From Chromatiales bacterium (lineage in GTDB: Bacteria; Pseudomonadota; Gammaproteobacteria; Thiohalomonadales; Thiohalomonadaceae), in the NCBI GenBank assembly GCA_003251535.1, contig QKFD01000100.1, positions 1 to 64,000 of the forward strand: a DNA stretch of 64,000 nt, given 5' to 3'. The notes beneath the pieces were generated by a model. That model worked only from the letters and a program-made list of their open reading frames with translations, was not told where the DNA came from and searched no databases. Each line of letters starts with the position of its first letter. The stretch's first letter is position 1. The position numbers and the translations under genes are program-made. Positions 43,043-52,200 of this stretch are shown here, in pieces.

Positions 43043-44836
43043 ATGTCTACACCCGACACCAGCAATGCCGCCGCCGTGCCGCTGCCTGAGCATCTCCAAG
43101 AGGAGCGGGCGGATGACGGGGGAAAGTCCCAGGCCTGGATGTTCACGGCCGCGCTCATCATCGGCCTGCTCTCCGGCGTAGCGGCCTATCTATTCCGGCT
43201 CCTCATCGGCTCTATCCATAACTTCGCCTTTCTCGGCCAGCTCTCTCCGTGGTACGAGGCCAACCAGCATACGGCCGCCTCCCCCTGGGGTTGGGGGGTG
43301 ATCTTGGTGCCGGTGGCGGGGAGTTTTGTGGTGATCTGGCTGGTGCGCAACTTCGCCCCTGAGGCGAAGGGGCACGGTGTGCCGGAGGTGATCGATGCCA
43401 TTCACTACAAGCAAGGTGCGATTCAGGGCAAGGTGAGCCTCGTCAAGGCGCTCGCCTCGGCCACTACCATTGGCACCGGTGGGTCGCTCGGTCGGGAAGG
43501 GCCCATTGTGCAGATCGGTGCCGCCTTGAGTTCCGGGTTGGCGGGGCTGTTCAACGTGCCGCCGCGGCAGCGCATCGTGCTACTGGCTTGTGGTGCCAGC
43601 GCCGGTATCGCTGCCACTTTCAACGCACCGCTGGCCGGGGTGCTCTTCTCCATCGAGCTGCTGCTCATTACGGTCAATAGCCGCAGCCTGATGTTGGTGG
43701 CGGTCTCCACCGTCCTCTCCGCCCAGATCGGGCGACTGCTCATCGGCCCAGAGCCGGCCTTCGTCATTCCACCTACCGCCGTTAACCCCATGGGGGACCT
43801 TGAACACCCCTTTGTTCTGCTCTGGTTCTTCCCGTTTGGGGCGTTGGTGGGGGTGGTGGCCTACGGCATTATCCGGGTGCTATACGGCAGCATTGATCTC
43901 TTCGAGCGGCTCATCGGTAACGACTATCTGCGCCACGCCGTGGGGACCCTGCTGCTCGGCATCGTCTTCTACAGCTTTCAGCAAACCACCGGTCACTACT
44001 ATGTGCAGGGGGTCGGCTACGCCACCATCGCCGATATCCTCACCCAGACCCTAGCCAACCCCTGGTTCATCTTGCTCTTGATGGCGGCGAAGCTGCTGGC
44101 GGTCTCGTTGACCCTGGGCTCCGGCGGGTCGGGGGGGGTGTTCTCACCGTTTCTGTTCTTCGGTGTCACCTTGGGGGCGGTGTTTGGTGGGCTGCTGGCG
44201 TTGATCTTCCCAGATTCCGGTATCAACACGGTGACCTTCGCCTTGGCGGGGATGGCCTCTATCGTTGCCGCTGCCACCAGTGCGCCCCTCACCGCAGCGG
44301 TCATCACCTATGAGATGACCCTCGACTATGCCGTCATCTTGCCGGTGATGATCAGCGTCGGTATCGCCTATGCCGTGCGCTACAGCATCTCCCGGGCCGA
44401 CGTCTACACCATCAAGCTGATGCGCCGTGGACGGGTGATCCCGGGGGGGCTCTCCACCGATCTACAGGGCGGGATCCCGGTGGAGCACATTATGAGTCGT
44501 GCCTTCCGGGTACTGGAGCGGGGCACCAGCTTCTCCCCCTCGGAGGATATTACTGTGGTGACTGAACAGGGGCGTGTCGTTGGGCTGGCGCGCCCCTTCC
44601 CCCACACCATCGACTTCGATGTCCCGGTGGAGGAGATGATGTGCCCCGATTTTGTGGTGCTGCCGCCCGAGATCTCCCTGGCCAAGGCGCTGCGCCGGAT
44701 GCACAAGGGGCGTTGCGAAGTGGCCTTAGTCTGCGCCAAGGGGCGCTGCCAAGGCGCTGAAGGGATCGTCGGGGTGCTACGCCACGGGGATATCGTGGCG
44801 CTACTCGGTCGCACTGCGGAGTTGCACCACGACTAA
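43043..44836 (+). CDS. ClC-type anion channel/antiporter with C-terminal CBS region
   Basis: 597 residues. The ClC membrane domain of about ten helices ends near residue 460. Its anion-site motifs are KGHGVPEV (for GSGIP), GREGPIVQIGAAL with the gating glutamate, GGSGGVFSPFLFFG (for GIFAP), and a later FAPL-like region TSAPLTAAVITYEM. The C-terminal ~130 residues form a CBS-domain pair (VEHIMSRAFRVL, VEEMMCPDFVVL...GIVGVLRHGDIVALLG) which may bind adenine nucleotides. Its role is chloride/proton exchange or channel activity, perhaps in acid or osmotic response. It has a 260-base leader and a terminator of its own. Confidence 0.93.
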   Translation: MSTPDTSNAAAVPLPEHLQEERADDGGKSQAWMFTAALIIGLLSGVAAYLFRLLIGSIHNFAFLGQLSPWYEANQHTAASPWGWGVILVPVAGSFVVIWLVRNFAPEAKGHGVPEVIDAIHYKQGAIQGKVSLVKALASATTIGTGGSLGREGPIVQIGAALSSGLAGLFNVPPRQRIVLLACGASAGIAATFNAPLAGVLFSIELLLITVNSRSLMLVAVSTVLSAQIGRLLIGPEPAFVIPPTAVNPMGDLEHPFVLLWFFPFGALVGVVAYGIIRVLYGSIDLFERLIGNDYLRHAVGTLLLGIVFYSFQQTTGHYYVQGVGYATIADILTQTLANPWFILLLMAAKLLAVSLTLGSGGSGGVFSPFLFFGVTLGAVFGGLLALIFPDSGINTVTFALAGMASIVAAATSAPLTAAVITYEMTLDYAVILPVMISVGIAYAVRYSISRADVYTIKLMRRGRVIPGGLSTDLQGGIPVEHIMSRAFRVLERGTSFSPSEDITVVTEQGRVVGLARPFPHTIDFDVPVEEMMCPDFVVLPPEISLAKALRRMHKGRCEVALVCAKGRCQGAEGIVGVLRHGDIVALLGRTAELHHD

Positions 44837-44848
44837 GGCGGTAGGGGA

Positions 44849-44870
44849 GGCACCCGCCTAGGCGGGTGCC
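44849..44870. terminator. bidirectional terminator after the ClC gene
   Basis: GGCACCCGCC / GGCGGGTGCC (44849-44858, 44861-44870), a perfect 10-bp stem between two convergent genes and directly before the stop codon of the minus-strand gene at 44872. Confidence 0.75.
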
Positions 44871-44871
44871 C

Positions 44872-45561
44872 TCAATCCGCAACAGAGGGGGCAGTGGCGT
44901 TGCTGCGGGAGAGGTAGGAGCGGACGGTGAGCTGATTCATCGCCTCATTGGCGGCGGGTTCGAGGCTGAGCAGCACGCTGTAACCCTGCTGATTCCACTC
45001 CCCCTCCACCAACATCAGTTTGCCATCCAGCATACGCATCACCAGCACGCCAAACGGCTCGCCGGGCTCCCCTAAAAGCTGGTGGCCGGAGGCGAGGATG
45101 GTAGCCAGTAGCTGCATCGTTGCCCCCACCTCCGCAATCGCCTCCCCTTGGTGGACATCGGTGTGGCCGATGAAGGCGCTGCCCCCTCGGAAGCCTTTGA
45201 TCTTGGCGAGGCGCTCCAGTAGCTCGGCAAAGAGGGTCTGCTCGTCGTTGCTGGCGCTGCTGCTCTCCACCGCCTCCACTGCTGGGATCGGTTGCACGGG
45301 TGCAGTATCCGCTGCCAAGAGTGTGTCGAGACGGGCGCGGGCGGTGGCGGCGTCGCACTGCTCCGCCAACTGGATGAAGTCCACAATATCGCCCCCGGCA
45401 CCACAGCTATAGCAGTGCCACTCGCCGATGGAGGGGCGTACCACCATCCGTTCTACGGCGTGGCAGCCAGGGCAGTGGCCGAGGAAGTAGTTGCCTGTGC
45501 GGACCAGTGCAGCGTACTGGTCGATGATGGCGACCATCTGGTCGGGTGTAACGGAACTCAT
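44872..45561 (-). CDS. CHC2-like zinc finger fused to a roadblock/LC7-like domain
   Basis: 229 residues. Residues about 28-75 are a DnaG-type CHC2 zinc finger: C30-P-G-C33-H34 and C50-Y-S-C53-GAGGDIVDFIQLAEQCD, close to primase zinc domains but without any primase core. After a linker (about 76-105) comes a ~110-residue domain, LLERLAKIKGFRGGSAFIG...VLVMRMLDGKLMLVEGEW, that resembles the separate roadblock protein encoded 400 bases away (LLDDIKAIKGYRASGIM). The start ATG 45561 is the first methionine before the conserved region. The combination is uncommon; a role in binding nucleic acid under control of a small GTPase or a partner protein is conjecture. Confidence 0.7.
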   Translation of the reverse strand: MSSVTPDQMVAIIDQYAALVRTGNYFLGHCPGCHAVERMVVRPSIGEWHCYSCGAGGDIVDFIQLAEQCDAATARARLDTLLAADTAPVQPIPAVEAVESSSASNDEQTLFAELLERLAKIKGFRGGSAFIGHTDVHQGEAIAEVGATMQLLATILASGHQLLGEPGEPFGVLVMRMLDGKLMLVEGEWNQQGYSVLLSLEPAANEAMNQLTVRSYLSRSNATAPSVAD

Positions 45562-45568
45562 CGAAAAA

Positions 45569-45904
45569 TTACCTTGGGGGCATCGGTTGGCGGCGCACCA
45601 TGTAGACCACGGTGAGTCCCCGGTCCAGCGCCTTGAAGCCAAATCGTTCATAGAACACTACTAGGCGCTGCAACCGCTCTTCACTGCTGTTTCCGCCGAT
45701 GACACGGGCAGAGACATGGACATCTTTGCCATAGTGATCGGCCAGCACCAGCACCCGCTCCACGAGCCGGCTGCCGATGCCTTGGCCTCGATAGGCGGCA
45801 GGGACCATCAGCTGATCGATGGATATGCCCTGCTTGTCCTCGGAGTAGCGCAGCTGCGCCTGGTTACCATCCAGGTGCAGCTGCATCTCGCCGGTCAGAT
45901 TCAT
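45569..45904 (-). CDS. GNAT family N-acetyltransferase
   Basis: 111 residues, a compact GNAT fold. Motif A is MVPAAYRGQGIGSRLVERVL (acetyl-CoA pyrophosphate loop RGQGIG) and motif B is LQRLVVFYERFGFKALDRG. Substrate unknown. It lies seven bases upstream of the zinc-finger gene and 17 bases downstream of the roadblock gene, so the three very probably form one operon. Confidence 0.88.
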   Translation of the reverse strand: MNLTGEMQLHLDGNQAQLRYSEDKQGISIDQLMVPAAYRGQGIGSRLVERVLVLADHYGKDVHVSARVIGGNSSEERLQRLVVFYERFGFKALDRGLTVVYMVRRQPMPPR

Positions 45905-45921
45905 GCCGGCTGGCTAGGCGC

Positions 45922-46290
45922 TTAAGAGAGCTCAGCCACGGCCTTCGGCGCCATCTTCTCCAGGGTCATGCGGGCCAGCGCATGGTTGCCGTCTTTATCG
46001 ATGACGGCGATGAGGTGGAGATGGGCCGCCGAGTCGGCGCCGGAGCAGATCATGACGATGGTGCCGTTGGGGGTCATGACCTGGGTCTCGTTGTTGGAGC
46101 CCATGCCGACCTTGGCGGCGGCCTCGTGGCCGGTGCGGAAGATATCGTTGAAGGTGGCGCCGACGATATCGAGATCGATGTTCTTGTCGATGGAGTGGGA
46201 GGCGAGCATCTCGCCAGTGTGGGTCATGATGCCTGACGCGCGGTAGCCTTTGATGGCTTTGATGTCATCCAAGAGGGTATCGATGGACAT
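45922..46290 (-). CDS. roadblock/LC7 domain protein
   Basis: 122 residues, one roadblock/LC7 domain: LLDDIKAIKGYRASGIMTHTGEMLASHS, central helix, and TPNGTIVMICSG strands. In bacteria such proteins (MglB-like) often regulate small Ras-like GTPases or act in membrane-bound assemblies; no GTPase gene is visible here. It heads the three-gene minus-strand cluster. The upstream gap (46291-46468) is AT-richer than its surroundings and probably holds the promoter. Confidence 0.88.
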   Translation of the reverse strand: MSIDTLLDDIKAIKGYRASGIMTHTGEMLASHSIDKNIDLDIVGATFNDIFRTGHEAAAKVGMGSNNETQVMTPNGTIVMICSGADSAAHLHLIAVIDKDGNHALARMTLEKMAPKAVAELS

Positions 46291-46468
46291 GATGGCGTTC
46301 TCTCAGCAGGTCAATGGATCGGGAAGTTTTATTATTGCTTGCACTTTCTTATGTCATAGAGTCGCAGCCAGTTATTGGGGCGTCAACCTCTCTGTGCTGC
46401 GATCTGAACTCCATGAACTATAGCAACGGATACTACCAATCGGATCGAACTGCAATGGGTTTTCGCCT

Positions 46469-47359
46469 TCATTTGATGTGCGCGAGGATCCCATCCAACT
46501 CGTCCAGATTGTTATAGCTAATAACCAGCTTACCGGCTCCCTTGCCGCCGTGTTGAATGGCTACTTTGGCCCCTAATCGCTCCGAGACCTGCTGTTCCAG
46601 ATCGCGGATATCGGGGTCGATCCGTTTGGCCACCTTCTCCGGTTTACCCTCCTGTAACTGCTTCACCAGGCGCTCGGTCTCCCGCACAGAGAGCCCCTTG
46701 CCGACCACGGTGCGGGCCGCCTCAGATTGCAGACGACCCTCTAGGCCGAGCAGGGCGCGGGCGTGTCCCATCTCCAGGTCACCGTTCTCCACCATGCGCT
46801 TTACATCTTCGTTCAGATTGAGCAGCCGGAGCAGGTTGGTGACGGCGGTACGGGAGCGCCCCACCGCCTCCGCCGCCTGCTCGTGGGTCATGCCAAACTC
46901 CTCGATGAGTCGCTGTAGGGCGCTCGCCTCTTCCAGCGGGTTTAGCTCCTCGCGCTGGATATTTTCGATGAGCGCCATGGCGATGGCGGCGTGGTCTGGT
47001 ACCTCGCGCACGATCGCCGGGATCTCATGGATCCCGGCCAACTGGGTGGCGCGCCAGCGCCGCTCACCGGCGATGATTTCGTAGCGGCCGCCGCCGATGG
47101 GGCGGACCACGATGGGTTGTACAACCCCCTGGGCGCGGATCGAGTCGGCCAACTCTTGGAGGGAGTCGGGGCGCATGTCGATGCGGGGTTGGTATTTGCC
47201 CCGCTGGATGAGATCCACCGAGAGGTGGCGCAGTTCACCGTCGCGGGCTGGGCTCGGGTTGGCGCCCTCTGGGGCGGTGGCTGTGGGCGTTGCTGGGGTT
47301 GCACCGATGCCAAGGAGGGCATCGAGTCCCCGTCCGAGTCCACGTTTTTTCTGTGCCAT
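46469..47359 (-). CDS. parB: chromosome partitioning protein ParB
   Basis: 296 residues. N-terminal RGLGRGLDALLG, then the CTPase/ParB fold with YQPRIDM, QPIVVRP, IIAGERRWRA (GERRxRA box) and ENIQREELNPLEEA, then the helix-turn-helix MTHEQAAEAVGRSRTAVTNLLRL, and a C-terminal dimerisation domain. It binds parS sites near the origin. The start is ATG 47359 with CGGAG upstream; the upstream ATG at 47365 is only three bases from that site. The 115-base gap between parB and parA contains TTGTG-ACGC-CACAA (47392-47405), a short palindrome of unknown meaning. Confidence 0.97.
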   Translation of the reverse strand: MAQKKRGLGRGLDALLGIGATPATPTATAPEGANPSPARDGELRHLSVDLIQRGKYQPRIDMRPDSLQELADSIRAQGVVQPIVVRPIGGGRYEIIAGERRWRATQLAGIHEIPAIVREVPDHAAIAMALIENIQREELNPLEEASALQRLIEEFGMTHEQAAEAVGRSRTAVTNLLRLLNLNEDVKRMVENGDLEMGHARALLGLEGRLQSEAARTVVGKGLSVRETERLVKQLQEGKPEKVAKRIDPDIRDLEQQVSERLGAKVAIQHGGKGAGKLVISYNNLDELDGILAHIK

Positions 47360-47474
47360 GGGCATTGACTCCGAAAGACTTCACTGTGGTGTTGTGACGC
47401 CACAATCCGCAGACAGAACTATAGTGCCGGGGGGCGAGGTTAGGGCCGTGGGATGGGGGTGTTGCCCGCAGGAC

Positions 47475-48269
47475 TCAAGGCGCGGGCTCCTCCAGTGGCG
47501 GCAGGCCATCGGCCCGGCGCAGCATCTCCCCTGCCAAGGCCAGGTAGGCCGTTGCCCCGCGGGAGCTTTTATCGTAAGTGAGGACTGGCACACCGTGGCT
47601 TGGTGCCTCAGCGAGGCGGATGTTGCGCGGTACCACGGTGCGGTAGAGCTTATCGCCGAAATGGTTGGCGAGTTGTGCGGAGACATCGGTGGCCAGGTTG
47701 TTGCGCGGGTCATACATGGTGCGCAACACCCCCTCAATCTCTAGGGTTGGATTGGCGGCGGCCCGCACACTCTCCACCGTGTTGAGCAGATCGGCCAACC
47801 CCTCAAGGGCGTAATACTCGCACTGCAACGGGATCATCACCGAATCGGCCGCCACCAGGGCGTTGACCGTGAGCATGGAGAGCGAGGGGGGGCAGTCGAT
47901 GAGGATGAGATCGTACCGTTCGCGCACCTGGAGCAGCGCCTCCCGCAGGCGACGTTCGCGCTGTGGGGCGGTGAGTAGCTCCACCTCGGCGGCGGTGAGG
48001 TCACGGTTGGTGGGGATGAGGTCGTAGCCCGCCGTTGGGCAGTGCTGGATCACCTGCTCCACCGCTGCGCTGCCCATCAACAACTCATAGGCGGTGTGCT
48101 CTACCCCATGTTTATCAACCCCGCTGCCGACGGTGGCGTTGCCCTGCGGATCGAGATCCACCAGCAGCACACGGCGGCGGGTTGCCGCCAGTGAGGCGCC
48201 CAGGTTGATGCAGGTGGTGGTCTTGCCGACCCCACCTTTCTGGTTGGCGATGGCGATGATCCTGCCCAT
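47475..48269 (-). CDS. parA: chromosome partitioning ATPase ParA (Soj)
   Basis: 264 residues. Deviant Walker A KGGVGKTT (11-18), VDLDPQGNATVG, and LILIDCPPSLSMLTVNAL are diagnostic, as is the closing YDKSSRGATAYLALAGEML. It works with ParB to separate origins. It starts seven bases after rsmG and precedes parB. Confidence 0.98.
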   Translation of the reverse strand: MGRIIAIANQKGGVGKTTTCINLGASLAATRRRVLLVDLDPQGNATVGSGVDKHGVEHTAYELLMGSAAVEQVIQHCPTAGYDLIPTNRDLTAAEVELLTAPQRERRLREALLQVRERYDLILIDCPPSLSMLTVNALVAADSVMIPLQCEYYALEGLADLLNTVESVRAAANPTLEIEGVLRTMYDPRNNLATDVSAQLANHFGDKLYRTVVPRNIRLAEAPSHGVPVLTYDKSSRGATAYLALAGEMLRRADGLPPLEEPAP

Positions 48270-48276
48270 GGGTTGA

Positions 48277-48918
48277 TCAATCCTCTTGCGCCTGGGTGAG
48301 GCGGACCAGGTGACGTAGGGCGTCGAGCCCGGGGACGGCGAGTAGCACCACCTCGTAACGCCAGCCGCTCGGCAGTGCCGCCAGCTCCGCCTCCGGCCGC
48401 GCCCCCTTCATCGCTAACAAGTAGCCGTGGGGGGCAAGCAGATGGGCGCTGCCGGTCACGAAGTCGGCAAGGGAGGCGAAGGCGCGCGAGGTGATGGTGT
48501 CGAACGGGGTCGCCGGGGTGAACTGTTCGACGCGGGAATGTACCACAGACCCGTTGCTGAGCCCCAATTCGGTCACCGCCTGGGTCATGAAGCGGGTCTT
48601 TTTACCATTGGTATCGAGCAGGGTCACCGCCAACTCAGGGCGGGCGATGGCGAGCGGGATCCCGGGCAGACCGCCGCCGCTACCCACATCCAGCACCCGC
48701 GGACCCACCACATGGGGGACGATGGCGAGGGAGTCGAGCAGGTGTTTGACCACCATCTCGGCGGGGTCGCGCACGGCGGTGAGGTTGTAGACCCGGTTCC
48801 ATTTGGTGAGCAGGGCCAGGTAGGCGATCAGCTGCCCAACCTGCACCTCTGTCAGTGGCAGGGCCAGGTGTTGTAGCCCACTGCGTAGGCGTGCTTCAGG
48901 GGTCATCTCGGGCGGCAT
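48277..48918 (-). CDS. rsmG: 16S rRNA m7G527 methyltransferase
   Basis: 213 residues. The SAM-binding motif is [43 protein letters not shown] and [11 protein letters not shown] are RsmG-specific. It methylates the ribosomal RNA at G527; loss gives low-level streptomycin resistance in other bacteria. The start could be ATG 48918 or 48906; neither has a strong ribosome-binding site. Confidence 0.97.
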   Translation of the reverse strand: MPPEMTPEARLRSGLQHLALPLTEVQVGQLIAYLALLTKWNRVYNLTAVRDPAEMVVKHLLDSLAIVPHVVGPRVLDVGSGGGLPGIPLAIARPELAVTLLDTNGKKTRFMTQAVTELGLSNGSVVHSRVEQFTPATPFDTITSRAFASLADFVTGSAHLLAPHGYLLAMKGARPEAELAALPSGWRYEVVLLAVPGLDALRHLVRLTQAQED

Positions 48919-48958
48919 GGAGTGGGATAGGCGATGGTGGTGGGGCGCAGGGGCGGAC

Positions 48959-50836
48959 TCAGGCCGCGCCGCGCCGTTTGATATGGACCAGCAGCAGCGA
49001 TACCGCCGCTGGGGTGATGCCAGGGAGACGTGCCGCCTGGCCTAGGGTCTCCGGGCGGTGGCGGTTGAGCTTTTCACTCACCTCAGTGGAGAGACCGCGC
49101 ACCTCGCGGTAGTCGAGATCCGCCGGCAGCGCCAGCCCCTCATGGCGGCGCGCCCGTTCGATCTCCTCTCGCTGCCGCTCGATGTAGCCGGAGTATTTGG
49201 CCTGGATCTCCACCTGCTCGGCTACCACCGGATCCTCCAGCCAGGGGGCGCTCGGATCCAGTTGGCGCAGTGTGGCGTAGGAGAGATCGGGGCGGCGCAG
49301 CAGCTCCAGCAGGCGGTACTCACGGGTGAGCGATGCCCCCAATAGGCGCTCGGTGAGGGCTGGGTCCAGCTGTTCGGGGCGGGCCCAACTCTGCTGTAGC
49401 CGCTCGCTCTCCCGCTCGATCGCCTCACGCTTGGCGGCAAAGGCGGCCCAGCGTCTGTCGTCCACCACCCCCAACTCCCGGCCCAATGGGGTGAGGCGTA
49501 GATCGGCATTGTCCTCCCGCAGCAGTAGCCGATACTCGGCACGGCTGGTGAACATGCGATAGGGCTCACTGGTGCCTCGGGTCACCAGATCATCCACCAT
49601 CACCCCCAGATAGGCCTCGTCACGGGTGGGGCACCAGGGGGGGAGATCGGCCACCTGGCGTCCGGCGTTGATACCCGCCAGTAGCCCTTGGGCCGCCGCC
49701 TCTTCATAGCCGGTGGTGCCGTTGATCTGGCCGGCGAAGAAGAGGCCCGCGAGCGCCCTGGTCTCCAGGGAGGAGCGCAGGTCGCGCGGGTCGAAGTAGT
49801 CATACTCGATGGCGTAGCCCGGGCGGACGATGTGGGCCTGCTCCAGGCCGGGAATGGAGCGCACCAGCGCCCACTGGATGTCGAATGGCAGCGAGGTGGA
49901 GATGCCGTTGGGGTAGATCTCGTGGGTGTCGAGCCCCTCTGGCTCCAGGAAGATCTGGTGCATCTCGCGGCTGGCGAAGCGCACCACCTTATCCTCTATG
50001 GAGGGGCAGTAGCGCGGTCCTACCCCCTCGATGACACCGGTGAACAGCGGTGAACGATCGAGGCCACCGCGGATGATGTCGTGGGTGGCGCTGTTGGTAT
50101 AGGTGATGTGGCAGGCCACCTGGGGCGGGTGCTCCGCGGCGCTGCCCAGAAAGGAGAAGACCGGCGCCGGGTCATCCCCTGGCTGGGGTTGGCAGCGGGA
50201 CCAGTCGATGGTGCGTCCATCCAGGCGGGGAGGGGTGCCGGTCTTTAGGCGACCCACCCGCGGCATCAGCTCCCGCAGGCGGCGGGCCAGCGGGACCGCC
50301 GGGGGATCGCCGGCCCGCCCCCCTTCATAGTTGGCCTGGCCGATATGGATGCGGCCGGCGAGGAAGGTGCCCACCGTCAACACCACCGCCCGAGCCCGAA
50401 ACCGCAGCCCCATCTGGGTCACCACCCCGCTGACCCGCTCGCCCTCCACCAGCAGGTCCTCCACCGCCTGCTGGAACAGGGTGAGGTGGGGTTGATTCTC
50501 CAGGGCGCTGCGCACCGCCTGCTTGTAGCGCTGGCGATCGGCTTGGGCACGGGTGGCACGCACAGCCGGCCCTTTGCTGGCGTTGAGGATGCGAAACTGG
50601 ATCCCGCCGCGGTCTGCGGCATGGGCCATCAAGCCGCCCAGGGCGTCCACCTCCTTCACCAGATGGCCCTTGCCGATGCCGCCAATGGCGGGGTTGCAGC
50701 TCATCTGGCCCAAGGTTTCGATGTTGTGGGTGAGTAGCAGGGTGCGTCGCCCCATCCGCGCCGCGGCGAGGGCAGCCTCGGTGCCGGCATGGCCGCCACC
50801 CACCACGATCACATCGAACTCGCCTTGGTAGAACAT
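48959..50836 (-). CDS. mnmG: tRNA uridine 5-carboxymethylaminomethyl modification enzyme MnmG
   Basis: 625 residues. The FAD-binding start is [44 protein letters not shown] and the [14 protein letters not shown] loop with its catalytic cysteine are specific. With MnmE it modifies the wobble uridine of several tRNAs. It heads mnmG-rsmG-parA-parB. The start ATG 50836 has GAGGTGG upstream. Confidence 0.98.
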   Translation of the reverse strand: MFYQGEFDVIVVGGGHAGTEAALAAARMGRRTLLLTHNIETLGQMSCNPAIGGIGKGHLVKEVDALGGLMAHAADRGGIQFRILNASKGPAVRATRAQADRQRYKQAVRSALENQPHLTLFQQAVEDLLVEGERVSGVVTQMGLRFRARAVVLTVGTFLAGRIHIGQANYEGGRAGDPPAVPLARRLRELMPRVGRLKTGTPPRLDGRTIDWSRCQPQPGDDPAPVFSFLGSAAEHPPQVACHITYTNSATHDIIRGGLDRSPLFTGVIEGVGPRYCPSIEDKVVRFASREMHQIFLEPEGLDTHEIYPNGISTSLPFDIQWALVRSIPGLEQAHIVRPGYAIEYDYFDPRDLRSSLETRALAGLFFAGQINGTTGYEEAAAQGLLAGINAGRQVADLPPWCPTRDEAYLGVMVDDLVTRGTSEPYRMFTSRAEYRLLLREDNADLRLTPLGRELGVVDDRRWAAFAAKREAIERESERLQQSWARPEQLDPALTERLLGASLTREYRLLELLRRPDLSYATLRQLDPSAPWLEDPVVAEQVEIQAKYSGYIERQREEIERARRHEGLALPADLDYREVRGLSTEVSEKLNRHRPETLGQAARLPGITPAAVSLLLVHIKRRGAA

Positions 50837-51008
50837 TTCACCACCTCACAGGTAATCGACCATTTTACCCACTGTTGTCGATGGGGGTTAAACGTCGCCA
50901 TCGGTGGCGGGTGGTCGCGTTGTTCCCCTGGGTCGAATAGAGTACGGTGCCGAACGGCGCGGGCAGGGACAGAGGGCTGTCTCGCCGCCGCCCTCTGAGA
51001 GTAGATGC

Positions 51009-52046
51009 TTGATACGGACACTGATTACCGATGACTCCGATACCTCTGCCCTGTTGCTCAAAGCCGTGTTGAGTGCCGATGGCAACTTCGAGGTGGTGGG
51101 TCATGCCAGGGATGGGCAAGAGGCGGTGCGTCTCAACGAGCAGCTGCAACCACAGCTCATCACTATGGATATCCGAATGCCGCGCATGGACGGGTTTGAG
51201 GCGACCCGCGCCATCATGTCGAGCCGGCCGATCCCGATTGTGGTGGTGGCGAGCAGTGTCGATGACGAGGAGTTGAAGATCACCTTTCGCGCCATTGAAG
51301 AGGGGGCCTTGGCGGTGTTGGAGAAGCTGCCGGCCCCCAACTCTGCCCCCTTTGAGCAGGCACGGCGTGAGCTGACCGCGACCCTGCGGGCCATGGCCGA
51401 GGTGAAGGTGGTGCGGCGCTGGAATCGCCCGCGTACCGAACCGGCGGTGAGCGCCGCGCCACGCGGGCGCTCCTTTGAACTGCTGGCCATTGGTTGCTCC
51501 ACCGGTGGTCCCCAAGCACTCCAGGCGATCCTCGGGGCACTCCCCCATCACTATCCGCTACCGATCATGGTGGTGCAGCACATCGCCCACGGCTTTATCG
51601 GTGGCCTGGTGGAGTGGTTGGGCGGTGGCTCCCAGCTCCCCATGGTTGTGGCCCGCGACGGCCTCCCGCTCCTGCCCGGACATGTCTATTTCGCCCCCGA
51701 TGACCACCAGTTGGGGGTGGTGCGCTCCCCTCAACAGGGGCTGTTGGCCCAGGTTGTGGCTGGGGCGCCGGTGGATCGCCACCTCCCCTCGGTGACGGCC
51801 CTATTCGATAGCGTGGCCAACCGTTGTGGTAGCCGTGGGGTAGGGGTACTGCTCACGGGCATGGGAGAGGATGGAGCTAGAGGCCTACTACGGTTACGCC
51901 AAGCGGGGGGGCACACCCTGGCGCAGGATGAGGCGAGTTCCGTGGTATGGGGGATGCCTGGCACCGCCGTCACCATGGATGCGGTGGATAAGGTCTTGCC
52001 GCTGGCGCAGATTGCCGACTACCTCGCCACCTTGGTCCGGCGTTAA
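51009..52046 (+). CDS. cheB: chemotaxis response regulator / protein-glutamate methylesterase CheB
   Basis: 345 residues. The receiver domain has TDDSD at the start, D54 in ITMDIRMPRMDG, and no full KP motif is clear (EKLPAP). The C-terminal methylesterase has the catalytic triad serine in IGCSTGGPQAL, histidine in VVQHIAHGF, and aspartate in TGMGEDGARGL. No cheR, cheA or receptor gene is near, so it is an orphan copy that may serve a remote chemosensory cluster. The start is taken as TTG 51009, preceded by GAGAG; an ATG four bases upstream is out of frame, and an extension to 50904 is unlikely. Confidence 0.9.
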   Translation: MIRTLITDDSDTSALLLKAVLSADGNFEVVGHARDGQEAVRLNEQLQPQLITMDIRMPRMDGFEATRAIMSSRPIPIVVVASSVDDEELKITFRAIEEGALAVLEKLPAPNSAPFEQARRELTATLRAMAEVKVVRRWNRPRTEPAVSAAPRGRSFELLAIGCSTGGPQALQAILGALPHHYPLPIMVVQHIAHGFIGGLVEWLGGGSQLPMVVARDGLPLLPGHVYFAPDDHQLGVVRSPQQGLLAQVVAGAPVDRHLPSVTALFDSVANRCGSRGVGVLLTGMGEDGARGLLRLRQAGGHTLAQDEASSVVWGMPGTAVTMDAVDKVLPLAQIADYLATLVRR

Positions 52047-52048
52047 CG

Positions 52049-52069
52049 GCCTAGCGGGTCCGCTAAGGC
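52049..52069 (+). terminator. stem-loop after cheB
   Basis: GCC-TAGCGG pairs with CCGCTA-A-GGC (52049-52057, 52060-52069), one bulged A, directly after the cheB stop codon. No T-run. Confidence 0.4.
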
Positions 52070-52097
52070 GGAGACAAAGACGCACTCCGCGAGGGGT

Positions 52098-52126
52098 TGC
52101 TATATCCGTTCATTAGGATATATGGT
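52098..52126 (+). promoter_or_regulatory. promoter with an operator-like palindrome before the permease gene
   Basis: TATATCC (52101-52107) and GGATATA (52116-52122) are perfect inverted arms 8 bases apart. They lie inside a possible promoter: TTGCTA (52098-52103), 17-base spacer, TATGGT (52121-52126). An AT-rich palindrome between -35 and -10 is the usual place for a repressor such as ArsR-family proteins; which repressor is unknown. Confidence 0.5.
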
Positions 52127-52200
52127 TTGTCGAATATTCTCCCTGGCCTAGCGACTATCGGGTCAGGCGCTGAGTCCCCTCTCTTTGACTGTGGAACGCC

